NCBI GenBank assembly: GCA_035523875.1
Contig: DATKPY010000005.1
Location: 1-64,000, forward strand
Source: JASHUC01 sp035523875
GTDB lineage: Bacteria; Pseudomonadota; Gammaproteobacteria; Steroidobacterales; Steroidobacteraceae
Length of the DNA: 64,000 nt
Reading direction: 5' to 3'
This document shows, in pieces, positions 7,746 to 15,807 of this stretch. A program made the translations under genes and the position numbers. How positions within the stretch are numbered: the stretch's first letter is position 1; each line of letters starts with the position of its first letter. A model generated the notes under the pieces. It was not told where the DNA came from. It did no database searches and saw only the letters and a program-made list of their open reading frames with translations.

Positions 7746-8639
7746 ATGGTTGGCCCCATCGAGTCCGTCACGATCGAGGTCGATGACCTCGATTCAAGCC
7801 TGCGGCTCCTCCGCGAGGAGCTCGGTCTGAGCGTATTGAGCGACGCACGGGCTTCAGTCGGGCACCTCGGCGCATGGGACTGCCCGGTGCACGCGTCGGT
7901 TCGCCTCGTGGAGCTCGGAAGCGCGCCGCGACATCCAACGCTGCGCCTTGCCGTGGTCGAGGACTTGGCAAGGACCCCTGGCGGCGTTCGTGCTCCCCGC
8001 GTCGAGTGGGATGCACGACAAGCCCCGCGGTTCGGCCTTTGCGCGCTGGAGCTGCGTGCTGCCCCGGAGCTGGGTGATACGCCCACCTCGCAGGGGCCGC
8101 TCGAGGTGAAGCGCGGACCCGGCGGCCTGCCCCTGTTCGTCGCGCGGGCCGCGACGCATGGCGGCGCGTGCTCACTCGGATCGGTGTGGATCGCGAGCGC
8201 CCAGTGCGCCGCCTCGGTCGGGTTCTATGCGCAGGGTCTCGGCTTCACTCAACCGCAATCCGCCGCGATGCTCCCGGTGGGCGACGGCGCGGAACGGCCG
8301 ATCTGTGAAGCGCTGCGCATCGACCCCAGGCTCCCACATCCCCTGACGAGATTCCGCTGCGCTGACGGAGCGGATGCGGGCATCGCGCTGCTGCGGCTCG
8401 ATCCGGCGGACGGCTCGGATCCCGGCGCCGGCTCCGCGGCCGACAGTCAGCCGAGCATTCGCCTCCTGACCGCACGCTGCGACGATCTCGATGCCGCCCG
8501 CGAGCGGTTGCTCGCGCTCGGGATCGAGCCGCTCTCCCCGCCCACGCACATCGGCCTTCCGAGTGGCCGCCCAGGACGGGTCATGGTCGTGCGTGGTCCG
8601 AGCGCGGAGCTCATCGAGCTCGTCGACGCGGCGACTTGA
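7746..8639 (+). CDS. VOC (glyoxalase/bleomycin-resistance) superfamily protein
   Basis: A 297-residue protein with two tandem VOC modules. The first begins IESVTIEVDDLDSSLRLLREELGL. The second begins near residue 140 with IASAQCAASVGFYAQGLGF and ends PGRVMVVRGPSAELIELVD, the final E being a typical VOC metal ligand position. VOC proteins include glyoxalases, dioxygenases and drug-binding proteins, so substrate cannot be inferred. ATG 7746 was chosen because it begins the first VOC strand; an in-frame GTG lies upstream at 7722. The gene is divergent from msrA across 60 bases that must hold both promoters. Confidence 0.75.
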   Translation: MVGPIESVTIEVDDLDSSLRLLREELGLSVLSDARASVGHLGAWDCPVHASVRLVELGSAPRHPTLRLAVVEDLARTPGGVRAPRVEWDARQAPRFGLCALELRAAPELGDTPTSQGPLEVKRGPGGLPLFVARAATHGGACSLGSVWIASAQCAASVGFYAQGLGFTQPQSAAMLPVGDGAERPICEALRIDPRLPHPLTRFRCADGADAGIALLRLDPADGSDPGAGSAADSQPSIRLLTARCDDLDAARERLLALGIEPLSPPTHIGLPSGRPGRVMVVRGPSAELIELVDAAT

Positions 8640-8692
8640 CGGCCGGTTCCTCGTGGATTATTGGATTGTACGGTACGCGGAACCCGATCCCC

Positions 8693-9193
8693 ATGCCGTT
8701 CGCCGCCACCGTGATCCTTGCGCTTGCTGCCGCCTCGGTGCAAGGCGCCGTGCCGCCCGAGGGCGGTGCGGCGAGCGAGACGGTGATCGGTGCTCGGAAC
8801 TCCCTGCTCGCGGATGGTGCGACGGCGTTGCGCGCGGGACGCGCAAGTGACGGCGTGCGCCTTACCCTCGAGGGTCTGAAGCTTCCGGCTTCGGTCGGCG
8901 ACACTGCGGCGGCGCACTCGAACCTCTGCGCGGGCTACGTGCTGCTGCACCAGTACGATCAGGCGCTCGTCCAGTGCAACATCGCGATCGCGCTCGATCG
9001 GAGCAACTGGCGTCCGTACAACAATCGCGCCGCGGCTTACGCGGCGTGCGGGCGTTACGATGAGGCGCTTGCGGACGTGATGGCGGGACTCAAGATAGCG
9101 CCGGGCTCAGCGGTGCTGCTCTTGAGTCTGAAGATCATTCGCGATCGGCTGGCGAGCGAGCACGGCACCGGCCGCTCGGCCGCGACCGCCTGA
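8693..9193 (+). CDS. Exported TPR-repeat protein
   Basis: A 166-residue protein. Residues 1-20 form a signal peptide (MPFAATVILALAAASVQGAV). TPR-like helices follow, most clearly DTAAAHSNLCAGYVLLHQYD and RPYNNRAAAYAACGRYDEAL. Three short repeats are likely, and such modules mediate protein-protein contact. The ATG at 8693 is chosen because it begins the signal peptide; an upstream in-frame start exists at 8636. It stands alone 53 bases after the VOC gene on the same strand and may share its transcript. The partner is unknown. Confidence 0.7.
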   Translation: MPFAATVILALAAASVQGAVPPEGGAASETVIGARNSLLADGATALRAGRASDGVRLTLEGLKLPASVGDTAAAHSNLCAGYVLLHQYDQALVQCNIAIALDRSNWRPYNNRAAAYAACGRYDEALADVMAGLKIAPGSAVLLLSLKIIRDRLASEHGTGRSAATA

Positions 9194-9250
9194 CAGCGCC
9201 GACATCCGCTCCCTTTTCGCCCCCGACGCGAACTCGCTAAGCTACGTACG

Positions 9251-9517
9251 ATGGGCATCAGCCAGGCACACAATCTCCGCGACCCACCGGTCGAGAAGCT
9301 CAGACCCTACGGCGTGCGCATCAGCCTCCCCGCGGGGGACCCCTTCCGCAAGCTCCTCGGTCCCGAGTGGCATCGCACTCACTGGTACTCCTCGCCCGAA
9401 GAGCGCGACACGGCGCTCGCGGAGATGAGCATGCGCCACGAGTACTCCCGGGCGGGCGACCGGCCGTCCCTCGTGTTCGAGAAGGTGGAGAAGCTCGCGG
9501 AAAGTCGCGGACTGTGA
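9251..9517 (+). CDS. Conserved hypothetical protein (88 aa)
   Basis: A small, charged, soluble protein with no signal peptide or membrane segment. It has the pattern RISLPAGDPFRKLLGPEWHR, followed by a helix rich in Glu/Met/Arg. Codon use follows the high-GC third-position pattern of its neighbours, supporting a real gene. I recognise no domain. It ends 25 bases from the convergent stop of the patatin gene. A small GC-rich hairpin, CGGGCG-gcc-CGCCCG, lies between them without a T-run. Confidence 0.6.
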   Translation: MGISQAHNLRDPPVEKLRPYGVRISLPAGDPFRKLLGPEWHRTHWYSSPEERDTALAEMSMRHEYSRAGDRPSLVFEKVEKLAESRGL

Positions 9518-9542
9518 CGGGCGGCCCGCCCGCACCACGGGC

Positions 9543-11828
9543 TCAGAACGTGCGGCCGAGGTAGAGATAGAAGGCCTCCTGCCCGGTCTGGTCGAATCCC
9601 GTCGCGAGATAGAGCGGTCCGATGAGCGTGTCGATGCCGAGGAACACGCTCGCGTCCTTGTGGAGAGTGCCCCAGGCGATGTCCTCGCGATTCTCCCAGA
9701 CGTTGCCGGCCTCGAGCGACATGCCGACGTACACCGGAAAGTCGAACCAGCCCTCCCCGCCGCGTCCGATCTTGCGGTAGAGCATCACTCGCGCAATCCC
9801 AAAGTTCGGTCCGGCGAGCGACTCGGCGGGAAGCCCGGAAAGATTGAACAGGCCGCCGAGCATGTACTGGCTGTGCAGGTCGAGCGCGGGCGTCTTGTTG
9901 AGCGTCATGCCGCCGGTCGCCCACAGTACGAGCGTCTCACGCCCGAACGTGTTCGCGGCGAGCCAGTTGAGCGAGACCTGCTGAAGCGGGTTCTGCGCGC
10001 CGCCCGCCCCGCCCGCGGCGAACCAGCTGTTCTCGTTGTTCCACTGCACCGTGGCGAGCTGTCCGGAGTGCGGAAAACCCACATCGTCCAGATGATCATA
10101 GGAGAAGCGCACGAAATACCCGTAGTCCCGGAAATGCGTGTCGATGCCCGGGGCGCCGATACGCACGTCCGTCGTGCCCTCATCGTGCAGCAGGCCCACG
10201 CGTGCTTCGCCCCAGTTACCGAGCTCGCGCCCAAAATCGAGTCCGTAGTCGAAGGTGCGCAGGCGAAATTCGGAGATCTCCTGCTCATCGCTCGTGATGA
10301 GCGGCACGTTGTTCGCCGCAAACTGGGCATTGGGCAGAACGAACCAAGTCCAGTAGTTGGAGAGCGGCAGGAAGAACTCCGTGTAGATGTGCGGCGAGAC
10401 GCCCTCCTGCAGGTCCCAGACCCACTCGGAACCCTTCGAGTCGAGCTCCGAGAGAATGAGGCGTGCTTCGGCGTTGTAGAACGCATCGCCCTTGAAGTCA
10501 TCCTGCATGCTCAATCCGAAGCGTACGTAGTCCGGACCATAGGAGTTGCGCTGCGCCGAGAGATCGAGGCCGGACTGCCCGTCCTGCTCCGTGACCCGGT
10601 AATCGAGCGTCTCCAGATCGCCGCGACCGTAGAGATCGGTGATGCGTCTGTCGATCGCGCCCGGGTCGAGCCGCTTGCCGATGAGATCGTCAAACAGGGC
10701 ATGGAGCGGCGCGGCGTAGCGCTGTGAGTCCGGATTGACGTGCACGAACTCGATCTGCGGACGATTCTCGCGCGTCGCCTCGCGCCGTGCGACGTAGGCG
10801 GCATAGGCCTCGGGGGTGAGCGCAAGCCCGCGCAACCGCGGCGCGACCGCCTCCACGCCTTTTGCGCCGATCGCGATCGCGCGCTTGACGATCCCGAAAT
10901 CGAACGACGAGGCATCGCCCAACTGCGGCGTGATGAGGATGTCCCGCGAGGTGAGCGTCGCCAGCTGACGCTGCGACTCGCGCCGGATGAGGATCGAGAG
11001 CATCTGGGTGGAGATGGTCGCTGCGCTTCCGAGCTTCTGGCGCGTGACGAGCGGAGCTCCCACGTCGACAACGATCAGCACATCGACGTGCATCTCGCGC
11101 GCCACGTCGATCGGCAGGTTCTCGGCGATCCCTCCGTCCACGAGCAGTCGACCCTCGCGCTCGACCGGAGCGAACACGCCCGGAGCTGAAAGGCTCGCGC
11201 GCATGGCGGTGGTGAGATCGCCGGCCCGCATGACCACCGGCTCGCCGCTCGACAGGTCCGTCGCGACGGCGCGAAACGGCGTCGGCAGATTGTCGAAGTC
11301 CTTGATGTGCGCGGCCGGGAGCGTCAGTCGGCGCAGCACGCGCGTCAGGGTCTCATCTTCGACGAGTCCCTCGGGGAGCCGGATCTTGTGACCGCGGATG
11401 CCGAGCGGCAGCTTCAGCAGGAAGTTTCGCTGCTCCTCCTTGCGGCGGAAGCTCAGCTGATCGCGCGGCGGCTCGTCGCTGAAGGCCCGTTCCCAGTTCA
11501 TCGAGGTCATCACCTGCGCGATCTCGCGCGGGGAGAGCCCGCTCGCGTACAGCCCTCCCACCACGGCGCCCATGCTCGTGCCGGCGATCGCATCGATGGG
11601 CACGTGCATTGCGGCCAGCATCTCGAGCACACCGATGTGGGCGGCGCCGCGCGCGCCGCCACCGGAGAGCACGAGGCCGATCCGCGGCCGTGCCGGCGCA
11701 TGCACTGCCGCGGGCGCAGCATCCGCGGCGCGCGCGCAGGCGCTGCCGATCACGAGGGATAAGAGCGCGAAGAGGGCCGCACCCAAGCCCTCGGCGCGCA
11801 GCGCAACCGACCGTGAAGCTCGACTCAC
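9543..11828 (-). CDS. Patatin-like phospholipase with POTRA and beta-barrel (type Vd autotransporter, PlpD-like)
   Basis: About 761 residues from the GTG at 11828. A signal peptide (residues 1-36) is followed by a patatin domain with oxyanion motif GGGARG (56-61), nucleophile GTSMG (Ser85) and the catalytic Asp in DGG (231). A POTRA-like segment follows (IEFVHVNPDSQRY onward), then a 16-strand-type outer-membrane barrel ending in a terminal Phe (YLYLGRTF), the classic BAM recognition signal. This is the layout of Pseudomonas PlpD: a lipolytic passenger carried to the surface by its own barrel. An ATG exists at 11882, but the signal peptide is better placed with the GTG; neither has a good ribosome-binding site. 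Lipase activity is predicted from the intact Ser/Asp dyad. Confidence 0.88.
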   Translation of the reverse strand: MSRASRSVALRAEGLGAALFALLSLVIGSACARAADAAPAAVHAPARPRIGLVLSGGGARGAAHIGVLEMLAAMHVPIDAIAGTSMGAVVGGLYASGLSPREIAQVMTSMNWERAFSDEPPRDQLSFRRKEEQRNFLLKLPLGIRGHKIRLPEGLVEDETLTRVLRRLTLPAAHIKDFDNLPTPFRAVATDLSSGEPVVMRAGDLTTAMRASLSAPGVFAPVEREGRLLVDGGIAENLPIDVAREMHVDVLIVVDVGAPLVTRQKLGSAATISTQMLSILIRRESQRQLATLTSRDILITPQLGDASSFDFGIVKRAIAIGAKGVEAVAPRLRGLALTPEAYAAYVARREATRENRPQIEFVHVNPDSQRYAAPLHALFDDLIGKRLDPGAIDRRITDLYGRGDLETLDYRVTEQDGQSGLDLSAQRNSYGPDYVRFGLSMQDDFKGDAFYNAEARLILSELDSKGSEWVWDLQEGVSPHIYTEFFLPLSNYWTWFVLPNAQFAANNVPLITSDEQEISEFRLRTFDYGLDFGRELGNWGEARVGLLHDEGTTDVRIGAPGIDTHFRDYGYFVRFSYDHLDDVGFPHSGQLATVQWNNENSWFAAGGAGGAQNPLQQVSLNWLAANTFGRETLVLWATGGMTLNKTPALDLHSQYMLGGLFNLSGLPAESLAGPNFGIARVMLYRKIGRGGEGWFDFPVYVGMSLEAGNVWENREDIAWGTLHKDASVFLGIDTLIGPLYLATGFDQTGQEAFYLYLGRTF

Positions 11829-11972
11829 GGGGCAAGAATACCAGCCCGGATCGCGGCTGCGGGCGGCACTGCTCAACGGCAATGGTGGCCGGATCGGTCG
11901 TGCAGGGAAGCGCGGTTGGAGATCGCAAGCCGCTCCCAGTAAGCTTTGCAGCCGGGATCGGCGAGGACTGGC

Positions 11973-12716
11973 ATGTCACTGCTGCTCATCATATCCATCG
12001 TCATTCAGGCGTCGCTCATCATCCACGTCATCAAGACGGGACGTAACCAGATATGGATCTGGGTGCTCGCGCTCTTCTCCTTCGCGGGAATTCTCGCCTA
12101 CGTCGCCGTCGAGCTCGTGCCGGCCCTGTTCAGGAGCGACACGGCGCGGCGCACGGCGCGTGGGATGAAGAAGGCGCTCGATCCGGGCGCGAACCTGCGC
12201 CGCTACGAGCAGGAGGCGCGGGTAACCGGCAACGTCGCGAGTCGCCAGCGCTACGCCGATGAGCTCGTTCGCCATGGCCGCTACGACGAGGCGATCGCGA
12301 CCTACCGCCAGACGCTGACCGGGCTCTACGAGCACGACCCGAACCTGATGCTCGGGCTCGCGAAGGCGCAGTTCGGCAGCGGAGATCCGCGCGGCGCGCG
12401 CGCGACGCTCGATGAACTCATTGGCCAGAATCCGGATTTCCGCTCACCGGAGGGGCATCTTCTCTACGCGCGCGCGCTCGAGGCCGAGGGCAACGCGGCC
12501 AAGGCGCTCGAGGAGTACAAGGTGCTCGCGCCCGCCTATCCGGGTGCGGAGGCGGCGGTGCGCTACGCGCAGCTGCTCAGGGCCCAGGGGCAGAGCGAGG
12601 AGGCTGCGCGCGTGGCCCGGGAGCTGCTCGAGCAGGCGCGGATCTCTCCAGCCCATTACCGGCGCGCGCAACGCTCCTGGCTCGAGGATGCCGAACGGCT
12701 CGCGGCTGGACGCTGA
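11973..12716 (+). CDS. Membrane-anchored TPR protein with PLDc_N-like N-terminus
   Basis: A 247-residue protein. Residues 1-50 contain two hydrophobic helices (MSLLLIISIVIQASLIIHVI and the IWIWVLALFSFAGILAYVAV segment) of the short phospholipase-D/nuclease N-terminal type. This is followed by TPR-like repeats (RYADELVRHGRYDEAIATYR, GHLLYARALEAEGNAAKAL, RYAQLLRAQGQSEEAARVAR). ATG 11973 has GAGGA 6 bases upstream and starts the membrane helix. The function is probably scaffolding of a membrane complex. The last 140 bases overlap the 3' end of the convergent protease gene. Confidence 0.75.
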   Translation: MSLLLIISIVIQASLIIHVIKTGRNQIWIWVLALFSFAGILAYVAVELVPALFRSDTARRTARGMKKALDPGANLRRYEQEARVTGNVASRQRYADELVRHGRYDEAIATYRQTLTGLYEHDPNLMLGLAKAQFGSGDPRGARATLDELIGQNPDFRSPEGHLLYARALEAEGNAAKALEEYKVLAPAYPGAEAAVRYAQLLRAQGQSEEAARVARELLEQARISPAHYRRAQRSWLEDAERLAAGR

Positions 12717-15393
12717 AGCCGGCGCTGCGGCGCCTGACCACCACCGCAAGCAGCATTGCGAGGGCCGCGAGACTCAACCCGTCCATGGAGCCGCCGCCGC
12801 TCTTGACCGGGGCCGGCGGTTGGGTCGCGCTGCCGCTGCCCGTGCTCGCACTACTACTGCTGCTACTACTACTGCTGCTCGAGCTCGCGGCGTTCACCAT
12901 GACCTGGGCCGAGCCACTGCTCGAGGGATCGGCGAGGGAGACCGCCGTCACCGTCACGGTCATCGGCGCGGAGAGCGAAGTCGGCGCCATGTACAGACCG
13001 GAGCCCGAGACGGTACCGGTCGCTGCGCCACCGCCTGCGGCGCCGTCAACCTCCCAAGTAACCCCCGTCTGCGAGGTGTTACTGACCGTCGCGGTGAACG
13101 CCTGGCTCGCACCGGCCGCCAGGGTGACCGAGGGTGGCGTCACCGTCACGGTGATCGGCGCGGAGAGCACGGTGAGCTGAGTCCAGCCCGAGCGGGAGGG
13201 TTGCGCCGCCGACACCGCGCTGACCGTGACCGTCGCTGGCGACGGTGGAGAGAGCGGCGGGGTATACACGCCCGAGCTGCTGATCGTGCCGACGCTCGCG
13301 TTCCCACCGGCGATCCCGTTGACCTCCCAGTTGACCGAGGTGTCGGTGGCATCCCCCACCGAGGCGACGAAATCGACGGTCCCAGAGCCTGCGATCACGT
13401 TCGGACCGTTCGGGGTGATCGAGACCACGGTGATCGGCGCGGAGCAGGCGGTGCTGCCGGCGCTCGCGGGCGCGGTGCTCGTGGCTCCGCTCGAAGTGAG
13501 CGTGACGGTCTCGGTATCCGTCCGCCCGGCTGAATCCGTGACGAGGAGCGTCACCGTCACCGGGCTGCCGCTGCTCGGCGCAATCACCGTCGCGCTGCTG
13601 CCAGTCGAGCCGCTGACGAGATTCGCACTCGGGTTGCTCGACCATTGGTAGCTCGCGATGCTGCTGTTGCACGCCGCTGCGCTCGCGGAGGCATTGAGTA
13701 CGACCTGCTGCCCGGCCGTCACGCTCGCCGGGAGCTTGATCGCCCCGATCGGATTGAGCGCCGCAGTGACCGCCGCGGACGCGTTCGCCATGCCCGCTCC
13801 GCAGGTGAGTGTTTGGGGCGCATTGGTGCAGATGCACTCGACATCCTGCGAATCGTCGTTCGGGCCGCTCGGCTGATGGCACATCGGGGGTGCCGGAGAG
13901 CTCGTGGAAGTCTGCGGAAACGGCGTCGCGCTCTGCTCGAGGCGCGCGATGAGCTGCGCGCTCGTCAGATTCGCGTTCGCGGAGACCATGAGCGCCGCGA
14001 TGCCTGCGACCATCGGCGCGGAGAAGCTCGTGCCGAGGCTCGGGTTGTTGATGAGATCCGTGGTGTATCCGTTCTGCGCGGGGCTCGTCGTGCCGAGATT
14101 GACGGTGGAGATGATCGAGTAGAGACAGGGTGAGCCCACGGTCGTATTGACGCAGTTTCCTGCCGGTGCACTCACAGTGACTTCGGTGCCGAGGTTGCTG
14201 TAGCCGACCTTCGTGCCCGCCTGGCGCAGACCCCCGATCGCCGCCACGCCCGGACAGTTGGCGGGCGCATCGACCGGCCCGCCCTCGTTGCCCGCCGAGG
14301 CGACGACGAGTACGCCCGCCGCGGTCAGCTGGCTGATGACATCCGTGTAGCTCGCCGGGCAGGATCCGGAGCCGCCCAGGCTCATGTTGATGATCTTTGC
14401 GGGGTACGGGTTCGCGGGGTAGCCCGGCACGGCGATGCCCCCGGCCCAGAGCATCGCGCTTTCGATGTCCGAGTCATTGCCGCCGCACTTGCCGAGCGCA
14501 CGGAGCGGCTCGACCCAGGCGTTCCAGGTCATGCCGGCGATGCCCGCGGCATTGTTGGTGAGTGCCCCCAGAATGCCGGCCGTACGGGTACCGTGCCAGC
14601 TGCTGTTTGCGACGCTCTCGCCGCTGCATTCGGAGTTGCTGAGATCCGAGCTCGTCACCCAGTCGCCCGGGTCGGAAGCATCGGGTCCGGGGCAGGCGAC
14701 GCCATTCGCGACGAACGGGTCGCTGATGAAGCAGTATCCGGACAGCAGTCGTCCCGTCGGAACCCCGCTCGATGAGCCGCCACTCGTGCCGGCGCCGAGC
14801 AGGTCCGGATGGTCGAAGCGAACACCGGTGTCGATATCGGCGATCACGATGCCGTTGCTGCCGCTCGTGACGCTCCATGCATCGACGGCGTCCACCGCGC
14901 TCGGGGTCCCATCGGCTCCGGTGAGCGGAGCCTGCTCGTACCATTGCTGCGCGCTCGCTCCGTCATCCGGCACGCCGACGTAGTACGGATCGTCGGGTGC
15001 GGCATGGATGTAGCGGCGCTGATCAGGCTCGGCGTATTCAACGTCTGGATCGCCGCGCAGCCGTGCAAGAGTCTGTGCGAGCGACTCGGCGCCGGAGGAC
15101 CGCACGCGCATCACATGCAGACGGGTCATGATCTCGCGCGAGCTTTCGAGCGTCAGGCCCTCACGCACGGTGAGCGCGCGGATGCGTTGCAGCTCGGACT
15201 GCTGCTCGGCCTCACGGGCGAGGATTCCGGAGGGCGTCGCCGCGGCGGCGGTCGCGCGCAATTTCACGATGATCTGATCGATCGAGGCCGATGCCGGCGG
15301 GTGCGTCCGCACCGGATTGCGCTCGACGCTGAGCCCGGCCGCGCCGGCGCCGGCGGCGATCGCGATCAGAGCACAGCACACATATGCACGCAT
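12577..15393 (-). CDS. Secreted subtilisin-family (S8) serine protease with Ig-like repeats and GlyGly-CTERM-like tail
   Basis: A 938-residue preproprotease. Order of parts: signal peptide (1-20), I9-type propeptide (about 38-125, ending DPDVEYAEPDQ), S8 domain with triad D188 (IADIDTG), H267 (SSWHGT) and S456 (GTSFSAP), a PKD-like segment (about 560-650), two tandem Ig-like modules each beginning APITV, a poly-Ser linker, then SGGGS, a hydrophobic helix and RRR. That ending resembles GlyGly-CTERM/rhombosortase sorting signals, which normally stop right after the Arg cluster. Here 49 further residues follow, entirely antisense to the end of the TPR gene. It lies 22 bases downstream of a gene encoding a free I9-like propeptide. 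Extracellular or surface proteolysis is expected. Confidence 0.9.
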   Translation of the reverse strand: MRAYVCCALIAIAAGAGAAGLSVERNPVRTHPPASASIDQIIVKLRATAAAATPSGILAREAEQQSELQRIRALTVREGLTLESSREIMTRLHVMRVRSSGAESLAQTLARLRGDPDVEYAEPDQRRYIHAAPDDPYYVGVPDDGASAQQWYEQAPLTGADGTPSAVDAVDAWSVTSGSNGIVIADIDTGVRFDHPDLLGAGTSGGSSSGVPTGRLLSGYCFISDPFVANGVACPGPDASDPGDWVTSSDLSNSECSGESVANSSWHGTRTAGILGALTNNAAGIAGMTWNAWVEPLRALGKCGGNDSDIESAMLWAGGIAVPGYPANPYPAKIINMSLGGSGSCPASYTDVISQLTAAGVLVVASAGNEGGPVDAPANCPGVAAIGGLRQAGTKVGYSNLGTEVTVSAPAGNCVNTTVGSPCLYSIISTVNLGTTSPAQNGYTTDLINNPSLGTSFSAPMVAGIAALMVSANANLTSAQLIARLEQSATPFPQTSTSSPAPPMCHQPSGPNDDSQDVECICTNAPQTLTCGAGMANASAAVTAALNPIGAIKLPASVTAGQQVVLNASASAAACNSSIASYQWSSNPSANLVSGSTGSSATVIAPSSGSPVTVTLLVTDSAGRTDTETVTLTSSGATSTAPASAGSTACSAPITVVSITPNGPNVIAGSGTVDFVASVGDATDTSVNWEVNGIAGGNASVGTISSSGVYTPPLSPPSPATVTVSAVSAAQPSRSGWTQLTVLSAPITVTVTPPSVTLAAGASQAFTATVSNTSQTGVTWEVDGAAGGGAATGTVSGSGLYMAPTSLSAPMTVTVTAVSLADPSSSGSAQVMVNAASSSSSSSSSSSSASTGSGSATQPPAPVKSGGGSMDGLSLAALAMLLAVVVRRRSAGFSVQPRAVRHPRARSVARAGNGLERSAPARAAPGPRAQPPRSAPGP
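12850..12879 (-). repeat. Triplet repeat encoding the poly-Ser linker
   Basis: Thirty bases built from act/gct units encode consecutive serines just before the GlyGly-CTERM-like tail of the S8 protease. Slippage would change linker length by whole codons and keep frame. Such poly-Ser stretches are common between the last folded domain and the sorting signal. Confidence 0.8.
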
Positions 15394-15415
15394 GAGAGCC
15401 CCCGCCGAAGTATCC

Positions 15416-15766
15416 CTAGCTCTGCGCCCTGCGGCGCATGTCGATCTCCGCCGATCTCACGCGTGGGTCGCGGCTCAAGCGCTCGAGCGCGCGGCGGCAG
15501 CCCGGATCTCGATCGGCAGAGCTCAACGCGAACGAATAGAGTCCCGCTCCGAGCGCCCGCAAGAATGTCAGGTGCACGTCCGTGGCGCGTGCGAGCTGCG
15601 TCACGAAGTGACGATCAGGGCTGCTCCCCTGACCGTGCGCGAGACGCACGATGATCTGGCTGTGACACGTGTCGCCCTCCAGAGCCGCGCCGACCGGCCG
15701 CACGAGACCCGCGCAACCGAGGAGCACGAGCACTCCCGATACGGTCGCGGTACTCACGGTACGCAC
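15416..15766 (-). CDS. Small secreted I9-like propeptide/inhibitor protein
   Basis: A 116-residue protein with a signal peptide (MRTVSTATVSGVLVLLGCAG) that may be a lipoprotein signal. It is followed by a domain with the subtilisin-propeptide pattern: an initial SQIIVRL strand, a central hydrophobic strand (GLYSFAL), and a terminal helix-strand ALERLSRDPRVRSAEID. The last part parallels RLRGDPDVEYAEPD of the protease next door. The second GTG at 15766 is chosen: AAAGGAG lies 7 bases upstream. It is 22 bases before the S8 protease start on the same strand, so the two are one transcript. It probably acts in trans as an inhibitor or folding assistant, although the protease keeps its own propeptide. 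Confidence 0.65.
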   Translation of the reverse strand: MRTVSTATVSGVLVLLGCAGLVRPVGAALEGDTCHSQIIVRLAHGQGSSPDRHFVTQLARATDVHLTFLRALGAGLYSFALSSADRDPGCRRALERLSRDPRVRSAEIDMRRRAQS

Positions 15767-15807
15767 CACCGGACTCCTTTCGCGAGCGGCCTCCACGGCG
15801 CAGCGGC

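Noticed and set aside
9518..9542. GC-rich hairpin between convergent genes as an intrinsic terminator
   Set aside because: The stem is only six pairs and no T-tract follows on either strand.
12850..12879. Triplet repeat as phase-variation switch or CRISPR-like array
   Set aside because: Units are three bases inside a coding region, so slippage cannot change the frame, and there are no spacers.
12412..13533. Long plus-strand frame of 373 codons
   Set aside because: It is antisense to the S8 protease, made of Arg/Gly/Ala-rich low-complexity sequence, with no family resemblance. High GC opens such frames by chance.
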